DNA from: Burkholderiaceae bacterium
GTDB lineage: Bacteria > Pseudomonadota > Gammaproteobacteria > Burkholderiales > Burkholderiaceae_C
Direction: 5' to 3'
DNA: 57,678 nucleotides
Assembly (NCBI GenBank): GCA_017848435.1
Contig: JAFEHU010000004.1
Location: 1-57,678, forward strand
The notes under the pieces were generated by a model. It searched no databases and was not told where the DNA came from. It worked only from the letters and a program-made list of their open reading frames with translations. Of this stretch, positions 15,705 to 25,838 are shown piece after piece. The position numbers were made by a program, and so were the translations under genes. The stretch's first letter is position 1, and each line of letters starts with the position of its first letter.

Positions 15705-17606
15705 TCAGGCCACCACTTTCAAGGTGCGGTAGGCCGCTGGCAACAGCGCCGCAAAACGTTGCTGGATCGACCGGGCAATGCCGTCGGCATCCAGCCCTTG
15801 CAAGGCCAGCAATGTGCCGGGGTCGCCATGCTCAATGAACTTGTCGGGCAAGCCCAATTGCAGCAGCGGCTTGAGGACGCCTGCCGCGCTCAGCGCCTCA
15901 CCCACCGCGCTGCCGGCACCGCCCATCAAGGCACCCTCTTCCACCGTCACCAGCGCATCGTGGCTGGCCGCCACCTCCAACAGCAGGTCCACGTCCAGCG
16001 GCTTGGCCCAGCGCATGTTGACCACGGTGGCGTTGAGCTGCTCGGCCACCTGCAGCGCCGGGTACAGCAGCGTGCCAAAGGCGAGGATGGCGATCTTCTG
16101 GCCGGTGCGACGCACCTCGCCCTTGCCAAACGGCAAGGCGTTCAGGCCAGCGTCCAGCGGCACGCCGGCACCCGCGCCGCGCGGGTAGCGCACGGCCACC
16201 GGGTGGCTCTGCTCGAACGCGGTGGTGAGCAGCTGCCGGCATTCGTTTTCATCGGCCGGACAGGCCAGGCTGACATTGGGAATGCAGCGCAGGAAGGGAA
16301 TGTCGTAGGCACCGGCGTGGGTCGCGCCGTCGGCCCCGACCAGGCCGGCGCGGTCCAGCGCAAACACCACCGGCAGGTTCTGGATGGCGACGTCGTGGAT
16401 CAGCTGGTCGTAGGCGCGCTGCAAAAAGGTGGAGTAGATCGCCACCACCGGCTTCAGCCCCTCGCAGGCCAGGCCGGCGGCGAAGGTGACGGAATGCTGC
16501 TCGGCGATGCCGACGTCGTAGTAGCGGTCAGGGAAGCGCTGGTGGAACGCCACCATGCCCGAACCCTCGCGCATGGCGGGCGTGATGCCCACCAGCCGCG
16601 GGTCTTTTTCGGCCATGTCGCAGAGCCACTGGCCAAACACCTGGGTGAAGGTGGTCTTGGGCGCGGTGGCGGGCTTGGTCAGGCCGACGGCGGGGTCGAA
16701 CTTGCCTGGGCCATGGTAAGCCACCGGATCGGCTTCGGCGAGCTTGTAGCCCTGGCCTTTTTTGGTCACCACGTGCAGGAACTGCGGGCTGGTGCTGGTG
16801 GCCATCAGGTGCTTGATGTTCTCCAGCGTCGGGATCAGCGAATCAAGGTCGTGCCCGTCAATCGGGCCGATGTAGTTGAAGCCGAATTTCTCAAACAGCG
16901 TGGCTGGCACCACCATGCCTTTGGCATGTTCTTCAAAGCGCTTGGCCAGCTCGAACAGCGGCGGCAGCGGCTTCAGCACGGTCTTGCCCACATTCTTGGC
17001 AGCGGCGTAGAACTGCCCGCTCATCAGCTGCGCCAGGTAGCGGTTCAGCGCGCCCACCGGTGGGCTGATGGACATGTCGTTGTCGTTCAGCACCACCAAC
17101 AGCTTGCCGGGCGACACCCCGGCGTTGTTCAGCGCCTCAAAGGCCATGCCCGCGCTCATGGCGCCGTCGCCAATGATGGCCACCGCGTGGCGGTTCTCGC
17201 CCTTCTGGTGGGCTGCCAGCGCCATGCCCAGCGCAGCCGAGATGGAGGTGCTGGAATGCGCGGTGCCAAAGGTGTCGTACTCGCTCTCGGCACGCTGCGG
17301 GAAGCCGGACAGCCCGCCCAACTGGCGCAGCGAGCCCATGCGTTCGCGCCGGCCGGTGAGGATCTTGTGCGGGTAGGTCTGGTGGCCCACGTCCCAGACC
17401 AGCCGGTCATAGGGCGTGTTGAACACCGCGTGCAGGGCCACCGTGAGCTCCACCGTGCCGAGGTTGGAACTGAGGTGACCACCGGTTTTAGACACGTTGT
17501 CGAGCACACACTGGCGGACCTCGTCGGCCAATGGCTTGAGCTGGGCACGCGGCAGGCGGCGCAACTCGGCCGGGCTGTGGATGGTTTCTAGCAGGGGGTA
17601 TGGCAT
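15705..17606 (-). CDS. dxs: 1-deoxy-D-xylulose-5-phosphate synthase
   Basis: 633 residues, the normal length. Condenses pyruvate and glyceraldehyde 3-phosphate, the first step of the MEP isoprenoid pathway, using thiamine diphosphate. Visible family stretches are [38 protein letters not shown], the ThDP motif [18 protein letters not shown] with NDNDMSI, and the transketolase core [17 protein letters not shown]. ispA lies upstream in the same direction, separated by 82 bp that hold a repeat copy. Confidence 0.97.
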   Translation of the reverse strand: MPYPLLETIHSPAELRRLPRAQLKPLADEVRQCVLDNVSKTGGHLSSNLGTVELTVALHAVFNTPYDRLVWDVGHQTYPHKILTGRRERMGSLRQLGGLSGFPQRAESEYDTFGTAHSSTSISAALGMALAAHQKGENRHAVAIIGDGAMSAGMAFEALNNAGVSPGKLLVVLNDNDMSISPPVGALNRYLAQLMSGQFYAAAKNVGKTVLKPLPPLFELAKRFEEHAKGMVVPATLFEKFGFNYIGPIDGHDLDSLIPTLENIKHLMATSTSPQFLHVVTKKGQGYKLAEADPVAYHGPGKFDPAVGLTKPATAPKTTFTQVFGQWLCDMAEKDPRLVGITPAMREGSGMVAFHQRFPDRYYDVGIAEQHSVTFAAGLACEGLKPVVAIYSTFLQRAYDQLIHDVAIQNLPVVFALDRAGLVGADGATHAGAYDIPFLRCIPNVSLACPADENECRQLLTTAFEQSHPVAVRYPRGAGAGVPLDAGLNALPFGKGEVRRTGQKIAILAFGTLLYPALQVAEQLNATVVNMRWAKPLDVDLLLEVAASHDALVTVEEGALMGGAGSAVGEALSAAGVLKPLLQLGLPDKFIEHGDPGTLLALQGLDADGIARSIQQRFAALLPAAYRTLKVVA

Positions 17607-17614
17607 CGGTAACT

Positions 17615-17680
17615 ACTACTCTTTTTATAGCTTAACTGCCAGGAAATGCGCTGGCTTGAGCGTGGTACGACCTTAAAAAC
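17615..17680 (+). repeat. Divergent copy of dispersed repeat family A between ispA and dxs
   Basis: It begins with the CTAC-N7-ATAGC hairpin and ends in an AC-CTTAAAA stretch, as in the plus-oriented family A copies. The middle differs (GCGCTGG, GAGCGTGG). Confidence 0.45.
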
Positions 17681-17688
17681 AGCGTCAA

Positions 17689-18615
17689 CTAGCAAGACCG
17701 GTTGACCACCATGTCGGCCAACGCGCGCAGGGCGTCGGTGTTGTGCAGGCCACTCGCCTGCAGCGCTGCCAGCGCCTGTGCCAGCAGCGCCTGTGCATAC
17801 GCCTGCGATGCGGCCAGCCCCAGCAGCGACACGTAGGTGGGTTTGTCGTGCGCGGCGTCCTTGCCCGCGGTTTTGCCGAGGGTCACGGAATCGGCCGTCA
17901 CGTCGAGAATGTCATCGACCACCTGAAACGCCAACCCCACCGCCGCACCATACGCCGCCAGCGCGTCGCGCGCAAGCGGGGGGGCTTCTGCGCAGGCCAG
18001 CCCCATCATCACACTGCCCTGCAGCAGTGCGCCGGTCTTCAGCCGGTGCATGGTGCTGAGCTGGGCTTCGGTGAGGGCCAGGCCCACACTGGTGAGGTCA
18101 ATCGCCTGGCCACCGGCCATGCCATCAAAACCGGCGGCACGGGCCAGCAGGCGGCACAGCGTGGCCTGCGTGGCGGCGGGCACGGTGCCGTCGTCGGGCG
18201 TCAGCAGCTCGAACGCCAAAGCCTGCAACGCATCGCCAGCCAGCAAAGCCATGGCTTCGCCATAGACCACGTGCACCGTGGGTTTGCCCCGGCGCAGCAC
18301 GTCGTTGTCCATGCTGGGCATGTCGTCGTGCACAAGGGAGTAGGCGTGGATCAGCTCGACCGCACACGCGGCACGCAGCGCCGCCCCGTTGGTCTGGGCA
18401 CGCAGGGCCATCCCGTCAGCCTCACGGGCCACCGCCTCGGCCGCGGCCATCACCAGCAGCGGGCGCAGGCGCTTGCCACCGTCCAGCACCGCGTAGCGCA
18501 TGGCCTCACCCAGCCCGGCGGGTGCACTGGCGGGCACCCAGCGGGACAGCGCCTGCTCGACACGGTCCAGCCGCTCGGTGCTCCAGGCGGCCAGGTCGAA
18601 CGTGCCTGCGCTCAC
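17689..18615 (-). CDS. ispA: Farnesyl diphosphate synthase (polyprenyl synthetase)
   Basis: About 308 residues. Builds geranyl and farnesyl diphosphate from IPP and DMAPP, downstream of Dxs. The first aspartate-rich motif is in [18 protein letters not shown] and the second in [20 protein letters not shown] and KTGALL are also typical. The start is GTG at 18615 in a GTGA overlap with the xseB stop; a GTG three codons upstream (18624) is the alternative. Confidence 0.95.
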   Translation of the reverse strand: MSAGTFDLAAWSTERLDRVEQALSRWVPASAPAGLGEAMRYAVLDGGKRLRPLLVMAAAEAVAREADGMALRAQTNGAALRAACAVELIHAYSLVHDDMPSMDNDVLRRGKPTVHVVYGEAMALLAGDALQALAFELLTPDDGTVPAATQATLCRLLARAAGFDGMAGGQAIDLTSVGLALTEAQLSTMHRLKTGALLQGSVMMGLACAEAPPLARDALAAYGAAVGLAFQVVDDILDVTADSVTLGKTAGKDAAHDKPTYVSLLGLAASQAYAQALLAQALAALQASGLHNTDALRALADMVVNRSC

Positions 18616-18842
18616 GCCGTCCACGCCTTGACCATGCCGTCGTCCAGCAGCTTGATCTGCTGCTCCACCGCGTCCAGCTTGCCGCGGCAGAACGCCAGCA
18701 GCTCGGCGCCACGCTGGTAGCCCGACAGCAACTGCTCCAGAGGCAGCTGGCCGGACTCGATGCGGGCGATCAGCTGCTCCAGCTCTTCAAGGGCGGCTTC
18801 GTAGCTGGTGGGCGTTGCCGGTGGCGGGGTTGCTTTGGCCAT
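18612..18842 (-). CDS. xseB: Exodeoxyribonuclease VII small subunit
   Basis: 76 residues. The XseB core [25 protein letters not shown] with [11 protein letters not shown] is a helical hairpin that binds the large subunit XseA of the single-strand exonuclease. Precedes ispA with an overlap, the common xseB-ispA-dxs order of proteobacteria. Confidence 0.95.
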   Translation of the reverse strand: MAKATPPPATPTSYEAALEELEQLIARIESGQLPLEQLLSGYQRGAELLAFCRGKLDAVEQQIKLLDDGMVKAWTA

Positions 18843-18968
18843 GGGTATCTTGCGTGCAAAACGCGAATTCTAGGCGGTGCGCCCCGGTAACCCGTGCAAC
18901 AGCCCCGCCGGGTACAATCGCGAACCGTTTGCATTAAACGGCACGCTACCCGCGCTCTGGCGCCTACC

Positions 18969-18988
18969 CTCCCTGTGGGGAGTCTTTA
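18969..18988 (+). other. Small hairpin in the leader of the Rieske oxygenase gene
   Basis: CTCCC-TGTG-GGGAG followed by TCTTTA, about 15 nt before the ATG at 19001. A second inverted repeat, CCGTTT-N5-AAACGG, lies upstream near 18926-18942, and a TACAAT -10-like element near 18911. Possible leader regulation; weak evidence. Confidence 0.3.
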
Positions 18989-19000
18989 GGTCAGGACTCG

Positions 19001-20158
19001 ATGTCTGATTTAAGTCTTCAACTGCAGCAGGCCGCAAGTCAGCTTCCAGTTTCCAGCTATTTTGACGACGCGCTCTACCAGCGCGAACTCGCCACCCTGT
19101 TCCAGCCGGGCCCGCGCTACGTGGGCCACCGCCTCTCGGTGCCGCAGGTTGGGGACTACCACGCGCTGCCGCAGGAGGGCGAAGGCCGTGCCCTGGTGCA
19201 CACCCCTCAGGGCATTGAGCTGGTGTCCAACGTCTGCCGCCACCGCCAGGCCATCATGCTCAAGGGCCGGGGTTCGCTCAACACCACCCAGGCCGGCAGC
19301 GCGGGGGGCAACATCGTCTGCCCATTGCACCGCTGGACCTACAGCGGCGGCAACCCGTCGCCGGCGGGCAAGCTGATCGGTGCGCCGCATTTCGAAACCG
19401 ACCCCTGCCTGAACCTCAACAACTACCCGTTGCAGGAATGGAACGGCCTGCTGTTTGAACGCAATGGCCGCGACGTGGCCGCCGACCTCGCCCGCATGGG
19501 CCCGCGTGCCGACCTCGATTTTTCTGGCCACGTGCTCGACCGCGTGGTGATGCACGAGTGCCACTACAACTGGAAGACCTTTGTCGAGGTCTACCTGGAG
19601 GACTACCACGTCGGCCCCTTCCACCCCGGCCTGGGCGGTTTCGTCACCTGCGACGACCTGCGCTGGGAGTTCAAGCCGCACTACTCGGTGCAAACCGTGG
19701 GCGTGGCCAACCGCCTGGGCAAGGCCGACGCCTCCGGCGGCTCACCGGTGTACGAGCGCTGGCAGGCCGCGCTGCTGGCCTACCGCAACAACCAGCCGCC
19801 CAAGTACGGCGCCATCTGGCTCACTTATTACCCCCACATCATGGTGGAGTGGTACCCGCATGTGCTGACCGTGTCCACGCTGTTCCCCATGGGCCCGCAG
19901 AAGACCATGAACATGGTGGAGTTCTACTACCCGGAAGAAATCGCCGCCTTCGAGCGCGAGTTCGTCGAGGCCCAGCAGGCCGCCTACATGGAAACCTGCG
20001 AAGAAGACGACGAGATCGCGCTGCGCATGGACGCCGGGCGCAAGGCGCTGCTGGCCCGTGGCGACGACGAGTTCGGCCCCTACCAGAGCCCGATGGAAGA
20101 CGGCATGCAGCACTTCCACGAGTGGTACCGCACAGCGATGCACCCCACCAGCACCTGA
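19001..20158 (+). CDS. Rieske-type aromatic ring-hydroxylating oxygenase, alpha subunit
   Basis: 385 residues. The Rieske [2Fe-2S] motif is Cys79-x-His81 and Cys107-x2-His110 (CRHR; CPLHRW). The catalytic domain has the mononuclear iron signature with His203 and His208 in DYHVGPFHPGLGGF. Enzymes of this family hydroxylate aromatic rings or demethylate amines and need a separate reductase, none of which is adjacent. Stands alone on the plus strand. Substrate not recognisable. Confidence 0.9.
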   Translation: MSDLSLQLQQAASQLPVSSYFDDALYQRELATLFQPGPRYVGHRLSVPQVGDYHALPQEGEGRALVHTPQGIELVSNVCRHRQAIMLKGRGSLNTTQAGSAGGNIVCPLHRWTYSGGNPSPAGKLIGAPHFETDPCLNLNNYPLQEWNGLLFERNGRDVAADLARMGPRADLDFSGHVLDRVVMHECHYNWKTFVEVYLEDYHVGPFHPGLGGFVTCDDLRWEFKPHYSVQTVGVANRLGKADASGGSPVYERWQAALLAYRNNQPPKYGAIWLTYYPHIMVEWYPHVLTVSTLFPMGPQKTMNMVEFYYPEEIAAFEREFVEAQQAAYMETCEEDDEIALRMDAGRKALLARGDDEFGPYQSPMEDGMQHFHEWYRTAMHPTST

Positions 20159-20171
20159 GCACACGGGCAGA

Positions 20172-20236
20172 ACGCTCTTGATTTGATAGCTGAATCACCA
20201 GCTTTCACTAAGGCCCAAGCCTGATTTGACTTAAAA
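20172..20236 (-). repeat. Dispersed repeat family A copy before the DMT transporter
   Basis: On the minus strand: AAGTCAAATCAGGCTTGG, then GGCCTTAGTGAAAGCT and AGCTATCAAATCAAGAGC. It matches the family A core at the same spacing. It fills most of the 84-bp gap between the oxygenase stop and the next start, so the promoter of the next gene must lie in or near it. Confidence 0.65.
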
Positions 20237-20242
20237 AATACC

Positions 20243-21124
20243 GTGCAAGCCCTGTGGATGCTGCTGGCGGCCCTGATTTTCGCCACCATGGCGGTGTGTG
20301 TGAAGTTCGCCTCCATCCACTTCAACAGCGCCGAACTGGTTTTCTACCGTGGGCTGATCAGCACCGTGTTCATGCTGGTGTTGGCCCGCAGCACCGGCGT
20401 GCGCCTCGGCACCCCGGTGCCCGCCATGCACCTGTGGCGCAGCCTGCTGGGCGTGTTCGCCCTCGGTTCGTGGTTCTACGCGATTGCCGAACTCCCACTG
20501 GCCACCGCCATGACCCTGAACTACATGAGCAGCGTCTGGATCGCCGCCTTTCTGGTGGGCGGCAGCATCCTGCTCGGCCGCAACACCACACAAGGCGCAC
20601 TGGTGCTCACCGTGCTGGCGGGGTTTGGTGGCGTGGTCATGGTGCTGCGCCCCACGCTGGACGACAACCAGCTCTTTGCCGGGCTGGTCGGCCTGCTGTC
20701 GGGCATTGGCACTGCGCTGGCCTACCTGCAGGTCACCGCGCTGGCCCGGGCGGGCGAGCCCGAAGCGCGCACCGTGTTTTATTTCGCGCTCGGCTCCATG
20801 GCGGTGGGCGCGGTGGCCCTGCTGTTCAGCGGCCTGTCGCCTTGGCCGGGCCAAGCCGCCTGGTGGCTGCTGCCTGTGGGCTTGCTGGCCTCGCTCGGTC
20901 AGCTGTGCATGACACGCGCCTACAGCCGTGGTCCGACGCTGCTGGTGGCCAACATGCAGTACGCTGGCATCGTGTTTGCGGCCGGCTACAGCCTGCTGCT
21001 GTTTGGCGATCGCATCGCGCCACTGGCCTGGGCCGGCATGGCCGTCATCGTGGCCAGTGGCATTGCCGCCACCATCCTGCGCGCCCGCAGCGTCCCCAAC
21101 GCACCGGCCGAAGAACACACCTAG
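20243..21124 (+). CDS. DMT-superfamily (EamA) transporter
   Basis: 293 residues with ten hydrophobic segments in two EamA repeats (first from MQALWMLLAALIFATMAVCV, second from LFAGLVGLLSGIGTALAYL). ELVFYRGLIST and TRAYSRGPTLLVANMQY are typical end-of-helix stretches of drug/metabolite exporters. The start is GTG at 20243; no good Shine-Dalgarno is seen, because the repeat copy directly precedes it. Likely co-transcribed with the sulfurtransferase 9 bp downstream. Substrate unknown. Confidence 0.88.
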   Translation: MQALWMLLAALIFATMAVCVKFASIHFNSAELVFYRGLISTVFMLVLARSTGVRLGTPVPAMHLWRSLLGVFALGSWFYAIAELPLATAMTLNYMSSVWIAAFLVGGSILLGRNTTQGALVLTVLAGFGGVVMVLRPTLDDNQLFAGLVGLLSGIGTALAYLQVTALARAGEPEARTVFYFALGSMAVGAVALLFSGLSPWPGQAAWWLLPVGLLASLGQLCMTRAYSRGPTLLVANMQYAGIVFAAGYSLLLFGDRIAPLAWAGMAVIVASGIAATILRARSVPNAPAEEHT

Positions 21125-21133
21125 GAGACCCCT

Positions 21134-22030
21134 GTGTACACCACGCTCATTTCTGCCGAACAACTGCAGGCCCTGCAACAAGCAGGTCAGCCGCTGATGG
21201 TGTTTGACTGCAGCTTCGACCTGATGCAGCCCGAAGCTGGCCACCACCAGTACCTGGCATCGCACATCCCCGGAGCGGTCTACGCCCACCTCGACACCGC
21301 GCTCAGCGCCAAACACGGCGCGCCCGGTGCGGGCGGCGTGCTCACCGCCCATGAGGCCGACACCCCGGCCTCGGGCGGCCGCCACCCGCTGCCCAACCGC
21401 GAACGTTTCGCGGTCTGGCTCTCCAGCGTCGGCTTTGACAACGCCATGCAGGCGGTGGTGTATGACCGCAATGGCGCCAACTTCTGCGGCCGCCTGTGGT
21501 GGATGCTGCAGTGGGCAGGCCATGCCAACGTGGCGGTGCTCGACGGTGGCCTGCAAGCCTGGGCCGCCGCGGGCGGCCCAACCACCAGCGGCGAAGAGCC
21601 AGCGCACTTCCAGTCCAACTTCACCCTTGGGCCGGCACGGGTGCCACTGGCCACCACCACCCGCGTGCTGGCGCAACTCGGCCAGCCGGGCCAGACTGTG
21701 GTGGACGCGCGCGCCGCCCCCCGCTTCAAGGGCGAGGTGGAGCCACTGGACCCGGTGGCGGGCCACATCCCCGGCGCGCTCAACCGCCCGTTCAACCAGA
21801 ACCTCGGCCCCGACGGCAAATTCAAACCACCGCAGCAACTGAAGGCCGAGTTCGAGGCCCTGCTCGCCGGCCGGGACCCGGCCACGGTGGTGCACCATTG
21901 CGGCAGCGGCGTCAGCGCCGTGCCCAACCTGCTGGCCATGGCATTGGCTGGTCTCGGCACCACGCCGCTGTACGCCGGCAGCTGGAGCGAGTGGTGCAGC
22001 GACCCGGCCCGGCCCGTCGAGCGCGGCTGA
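21134..22030 (+). CDS. sseA: Two-domain rhodanese, 3-mercaptopyruvate sulfurtransferase-like
   Basis: 298 residues, two rhodanese domains. The second ends in the active-site loop HHCGSGVSA with Cys256; CGSGVTA-type loops mark mercaptopyruvate sulfurtransferases, while thiosulfate enzymes carry CRxGxR. The stretches HIPGAVYAHLDTALS, YDRNGANFCGRLWWML and GHIPGALNRPFNQNL support this. Start GTG at 21134 preceded by AGGAGA. Transfers sulfur to thiols or cyanide. Confidence 0.9.
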   Translation: MYTTLISAEQLQALQQAGQPLMVFDCSFDLMQPEAGHHQYLASHIPGAVYAHLDTALSAKHGAPGAGGVLTAHEADTPASGGRHPLPNRERFAVWLSSVGFDNAMQAVVYDRNGANFCGRLWWMLQWAGHANVAVLDGGLQAWAAAGGPTTSGEEPAHFQSNFTLGPARVPLATTTRVLAQLGQPGQTVVDARAAPRFKGEVEPLDPVAGHIPGALNRPFNQNLGPDGKFKPPQQLKAEFEALLAGRDPATVVHHCGSGVSAVPNLLAMALAGLGTTPLYAGSWSEWCSDPARPVERG

Positions 22031-22068
22031 CCGGAGCCGGCTTCACACACCCGCGCTAAACTGCCGCC

Positions 22069-22566
22069 ATGCCCCGCCAAGCCCACTTTCACAGCCCCTG
22101 GTCTGCTGCCGCCGCAAGCCTGTTGCTCGCGTTCAGCCTGTGCCTTGCCACGCCGCTGCACGCGCAGACGCCCAGCCCCAGCGCGCCGTCCCAGCTCAGC
22201 GCCGAACAGGTTCTCACCAACAAAAAAGCCCTCGGGCAGACCGCTGCCGCCGGCTGGCTGCTGCTGCTCGACGCGGGCGACTGGGGCGGCTCGTGGGAAC
22301 GCGCCAGCCCGTCCTTCCGCAGCCTGGTACCGCTGCCGCAGTGGATGGACGGCGTGCCCCAGCTGCGCAAGCCGTTCGGGCGCTTCGTGGCGCGCAGCTT
22401 CGTGGAGTCCAACCACAAGACCAGCCTGCCCGGCCGCCCCCCGGGTGACTACGTGTCGTCGCGCTTCAGCACCGATTTTTCAGACAAGAAAGGGGTCAAC
22501 GAGGTCGTGACCACCATGCTGGACCCCGATGGCCGCTGGCGCGTGATTGGTTACTTTGCGCAGTGA
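22069..22566 (+). CDS. Secreted DUF4019-type protein
   Basis: 165 residues. A long signal peptide (ASLLLAFSLCLATPLHAQ) is followed by a DUF4019-like domain: AAAGWLLLLDAGDWGGSWERAS, FVESNHKTSLPGRPPGDYV, FSTDFSDKKGVNEVVTTML. Function unknown; presumed periplasmic. Short gap to the sulfurtransferase upstream. Confidence 0.75.
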   Translation: MPRQAHFHSPWSAAAASLLLAFSLCLATPLHAQTPSPSAPSQLSAEQVLTNKKALGQTAAAGWLLLLDAGDWGGSWERASPSFRSLVPLPQWMDGVPQLRKPFGRFVARSFVESNHKTSLPGRPPGDYVSSRFSTDFSDKKGVNEVVTTMLDPDGRWRVIGYFAQ

Positions 22567-22678
22567 GCCTGTACCGCCGGCTGTCGGTTGATACACAGCT
22601 TCACACTTCTTCGCACACCGCGCGCAGCCCATTTACCCTGCGCGCCCACCATGAAGGCTCCAACACAAGGAGATCGTC

Positions 22679-23068
22679 ATGGTCAAACAAGGATTCATCG
22701 CTGCCGCCATTGCCCTGGGCACCCTCGGTGCGCTGGGCACAGCGCCGGCTTCGGCCGCCGTGTCCGTGCAGGTGCAGGTTGCACCCCCTGCCCCACGGGT
22801 GGAATACGTGCCCGCACCTCGGCGCGGCCAGGTCTGGGCGCCCGGCTATTGGGACTGGCGTGGCAACCGCCATGTCTGGGTCGTTGGCCACTGGGTCAAG
22901 GAGCGTCCTGGCTACCGTTATGACGCACCGCGCTGGGTGCAAACCGGTGGTTACTGGCAACAGCAACAAGGGGGCTGGCACCGGGCCAACCAACGCCGGG
23001 GTGACCGCGATGGCGACGGTGTGCCCAACCGCTTCGACCAGCGCCCCAATAACCCCTACCTGCGCTGA
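22679..23068 (+). CDS. Secreted YXWGXW-repeat-like protein with Asp-rich C-terminus
   Basis: 129 residues. Signal peptide ends at ASAA. The middle holds aromatic repeats of the YXWGXW type: QVWAPGYWDWRGNRHVWVVGHW, then APRWVQTGGYWQQQQGGWH. The C-terminus DRDGDGVPNRFDQRPNNPYLR resembles a calcium-binding thrombospondin-3/EF-type loop. AAGGAGA sits 6 nt before the ATG. Probably cell-envelope located; function unknown. Confidence 0.75.
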   Translation: MVKQGFIAAAIALGTLGALGTAPASAAVSVQVQVAPPAPRVEYVPAPRRGQVWAPGYWDWRGNRHVWVVGHWVKERPGYRYDAPRWVQTGGYWQQQQGGWHRANQRRGDRDGDGVPNRFDQRPNNPYLR

Positions 23069-23095
23069 CCCACATCGGCCTGGCGCGGCAGTGCG

Positions 23096-23398
23096 TCAGG
23101 CCCCGAACGGGTCGACCGACAGCGGTTCGGGTGACAACAGGTCGCTCTGGTAGCCCTTCGTGCCCGGTGCCGGGCTGGACTTGGCAGTGCTGCGCGGGCT
23201 GCGGCCTTTGGGCACCGAGCCACCGGCCGCCGCAAAATTGATGGCCAGGGCATGCACCACCGCCGCCGTAATCTCGGCGCTGGTGATGCCAGCGCTGCTC
23301 ACAATCTGGCGTGCGTAAGCCAACTGCTGCTGGGTCAAGGCGGCCGCGAACGCGACCCTGTTGAGATGCTCTTCGGAAAGAACCACCGGTTCCGACAT
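23096..23398 (-). CDS. Hypothetical small protein
   Basis: 100 residues. Start at ATG 23398, preceded by AGGGG; the longer frame upstream overlaps the aat gene antisense and is not supported. The N-terminal 60 residues are helical (SEEHLNRVAFAAALTQQQL, ITAAVVHALAINFAAAGG); the rest is Ser/Pro-rich and probably disordered. No signal peptide. Family not recognised. Confidence 0.6.
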   Translation of the reverse strand: MSEPVVLSEEHLNRVAFAAALTQQQLAYARQIVSSAGITSAEITAAVVHALAINFAAAGGSVPKGRSPRSTAKSSPAPGTKGYQSDLLSPEPLSVDPFGA

Positions 23399-23480
23399 GT
23401 TTACCCCTGTAGAGGCCCAAGTATGAACGAATCGCCATGGACGATACTGCGTTGGCTGTTCAACGTCAAAATCTTCCGCC

Positions 23481-24236
23481 ATGGCGCGTGCGCAACCCCC
23501 TTTGGCCTGGCTTGCACCGGGTGAACCCTTCCCCGATGTCCGCACCGCCTGGCGGACTGGCAGCCCCGCGCCCGGCCTGCTGGCCGCCGGGGGCACGCTC
23601 GACACACCCACCTTGCTGAACGCCTACGCCCAAGGCATATTCCCCTGGTTTTCCGACGACCAGCCAGTGCTCTGGTGGAGCCCGGACCCGCGCATGGTGC
23701 TGCACACCGCCGAATTCCGGCTGCACCGCTCGCTGCGCAAAACCCTGGCCCGTTTCCGCGACACGCCAGGCTGCGAGGTCCGCATCGACCACGACTTCGC
23801 CACCGTGATCCAGGCCTGCGCCAGCATGCCGCGCGAAGGCCAGCCGGGTACCTGGATCGTCCCCGCGATGGTGGACGCCTACACGGCGCTGCACCGCGCG
23901 GGCCACGCCCACAGCGTGGAGTGCTGGGTCAACGGCGCACTGGTGGGGGGGCTGTACTGCGTCAACCTCGGCGGCGCGCTGTTCGGGGAGTCGATGTTCA
24001 GCCGGGCAAGCGACGCCTCCAAGATCGCGCTGGCCGCACTCGTCGCCGTCGCCCGGGCCTACGGTGTGGTGGCGATCGACTGCCAGCAGAACACCCGCCA
24101 TCTGGCGTCCCTGGGCGCCCGTGAGATGGCCCGCGCGGACTTTGTGCAGCTTGTCGAGACCGCCTTGCAGCGCCCCGCCCCACAGTGGCAATTCGAGCCG
24201 ATATACTGGAATCAACTTCTTCGAGACCCGGCGTGA
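23481..24236 (+). CDS. aat: Leucyl/phenylalanyl-tRNA-protein transferase
   Basis: 251 residues. Family stretches [73 protein letters not shown] and [14 protein letters not shown] are clear. Adds Leu or Phe from tRNA to proteins with N-terminal Arg or Lys, marking them for ClpAP. No clear Shine-Dalgarno before 23481. Overlaps bpt by 4 nt (GTGA). Confidence 0.96.
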   Translation: MARAQPPLAWLAPGEPFPDVRTAWRTGSPAPGLLAAGGTLDTPTLLNAYAQGIFPWFSDDQPVLWWSPDPRMVLHTAEFRLHRSLRKTLARFRDTPGCEVRIDHDFATVIQACASMPREGQPGTWIVPAMVDAYTALHRAGHAHSVECWVNGALVGGLYCVNLGGALFGESMFSRASDASKIALAALVAVARAYGVVAIDCQQNTRHLASLGAREMARADFVQLVETALQRPAPQWQFEPIYWNQLLRDPA

Positions 24237-24991
24237 CGCACCTCAAAGACCTCCCGTTCCAGACCCTGCAGTTCTATGCCACGGCCCCCTACCCGTGCAG
24301 CTACCTGCCAGACCGCCAGGCACGCTCCCAGGTGGCCACCCCCAGCCACCTGATCAACAACGACGCCTACTCCAACCTGCTTGCAACCGGCTTCCGGCGC
24401 AGCGGCATGTTCACCTACCGCCCCTACTGCGACGGCTGCCAGGCCTGCGTGCCACTGCGGGTGCCGGTGGCCAGCTTCCAGCCCACCCGCAGCCAGCGGC
24501 GCTGCTGGAAGGACCACAGCCACCTGCAGGCGCGGGCACTGCGCCTGTGTTTTGTGCCAGAGCACTACCAGCTCTACCTGCGCTACCAGAACGGCCGGCA
24601 TGCCGGCGGTGGTATGGACCAGGACAGCATCGACCAGTACACCCAGTTCCTGCTGCAAAGCCGCGTCAACTCCCGGCTGGTGGAGTTCCGCGACACCACA
24701 GAAGACGGCAGCCCCGGCACACTGCGCATGGTCTCCATCGTCGATGTGCTGAACGAGGGCATCTCCGCCGTCTACACCTTCTACGAGCCTGACGCCACCG
24801 CCAGCTACGGCACCTTCAGCATCCTGTGGCTGATCGAACAGGCACGGCGGCTGGAACTGCCGCATGTCTACCTCGGCTACTGGATCCGCGAGAGCCCCAA
24901 AATGGCCTACAAAGCGCGCTTTGCACCGCACGAAGTGTTGCGCGATGGCGTCTGGTCCACCCACAACACCGCAGGCACAGCCGGCGGTTGA
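24233..24991 (+). CDS. bpt: Aspartate/glutamate leucyltransferase (Bpt; arginyltransferase family)
   Basis: 252 residues. Begins [26 protein letters not shown] and carries the family stretches [32 protein letters not shown] and [20 protein letters not shown]. Transfers leucine to proteins with N-terminal Asp or Glu. The start is GTG at 24233 in an overlap with the aat stop, so both arms of the bacterial Leu N-degron pathway are made from one coupled message. Confidence 0.95.
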   Translation: MTHLKDLPFQTLQFYATAPYPCSYLPDRQARSQVATPSHLINNDAYSNLLATGFRRSGMFTYRPYCDGCQACVPLRVPVASFQPTRSQRRCWKDHSHLQARALRLCFVPEHYQLYLRYQNGRHAGGGMDQDSIDQYTQFLLQSRVNSRLVEFRDTTEDGSPGTLRMVSIVDVLNEGISAVYTFYEPDATASYGTFSILWLIEQARRLELPHVYLGYWIRESPKMAYKARFAPHEVLRDGVWSTHNTAGTAGG

Positions 24992-25036
24992 ATTTCACAA
25001 AGTAAAATCAGGGCTCTCCATTCCACGCAAGCAGGC

Positions 25037-25822
25037 ATGAAAAAGAACGACGGTTCCGCACCCGCCAGACCGGCCATCCAGGTCATCGAGCGGGTGTTTT
25101 TGCTGATGGACGTGCTGGCCTCGCGCGAACAGGCGATTTCACTGAAAGAGCTGAGCGAGAAAACCGGGTTGCACCCGTCCACCGCCCACCGCATCCTGAA
25201 CGACCTGACGATCGGCCGCTACGTCGACCGGCCCGAAGCCGGCAGCTACCGCCTCGGCATGCGCTTGCTGGAACTGGGCAACCTGGTCAAGGCGGGCCTC
25301 AACGTGCGCGACGCGGCACTGAGCCCGATGCGCGAACTGCACCGGTTGATCCAGCAGCCGGTCAACCTGAGCCTGCGCCAGGGCGATGAGATCGTCTACG
25401 TGGAACGCGCCTACAGCGAGCGCTCCGGCATGCAGGTGGTGCGGGCCATCGGTGGGCGGGCCCCCCTGCATTTGACCTCGGTTGGCAAACTGTTCCTCGC
25501 GGTGGATGACCCACTGCGGGTGCGGGCCTACGCCACACGCACAGGTCTGCATGGCCAGACGCGCAACAGCATCACCCAGCTGCCAGCGCTGGAACGCGAA
25601 CTGACGCAAGCCCGTCTGCATGGTGTGGCACGCGACAACGAAGAACTGGAACTGGGGGTGCGCTGCATGGCCGCCGGCATTTACGACGACCACGGCAAGC
25701 TGGTGGCAGGCCTGTCGATTTCTGCCCCCGCCGACCGGCTGGACGAAGGCTGGCTGGCCAAACTCAAGGCCACCGCCAGCGAGATTTCACTGGCCTTGGG
25801 CCACGCGCCTCAACAAGCTTAA
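25037..25822 (+). CDS. IclR-family transcriptional regulator
   Basis: 261 residues. N-terminal winged helix (ISLKELSEKTGLHPSTAHRILNDL, VDRPEAGSYRLGMRLLELG) and a C-terminal IclR ligand domain (GGRAPLHLTSVGKLFLA, GVARDNEELELGVRCMAAGIYD). Such proteins usually control genes of aromatic or small-acid catabolism. No obvious target gene adjoins it; the gene after it is convergent. Ligand unknown. Confidence 0.9.
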   Translation: MKKNDGSAPARPAIQVIERVFLLMDVLASREQAISLKELSEKTGLHPSTAHRILNDLTIGRYVDRPEAGSYRLGMRLLELGNLVKAGLNVRDAALSPMRELHRLIQQPVNLSLRQGDEIVYVERAYSERSGMQVVRAIGGRAPLHLTSVGKLFLAVDDPLRVRAYATRTGLHGQTRNSITQLPALERELTQARLHGVARDNEELELGVRCMAAGIYDDHGKLVAGLSISAPADRLDEGWLAKLKATASEISLALGHAPQQA

Positions 25823-25838
25823 GAGACCTGCGCTCGGG

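Noticed and set aside
15429-17591. Open frame of about 720 codons antisense to dxs
   Set aside because: Same mirror composition; dxs is certain.
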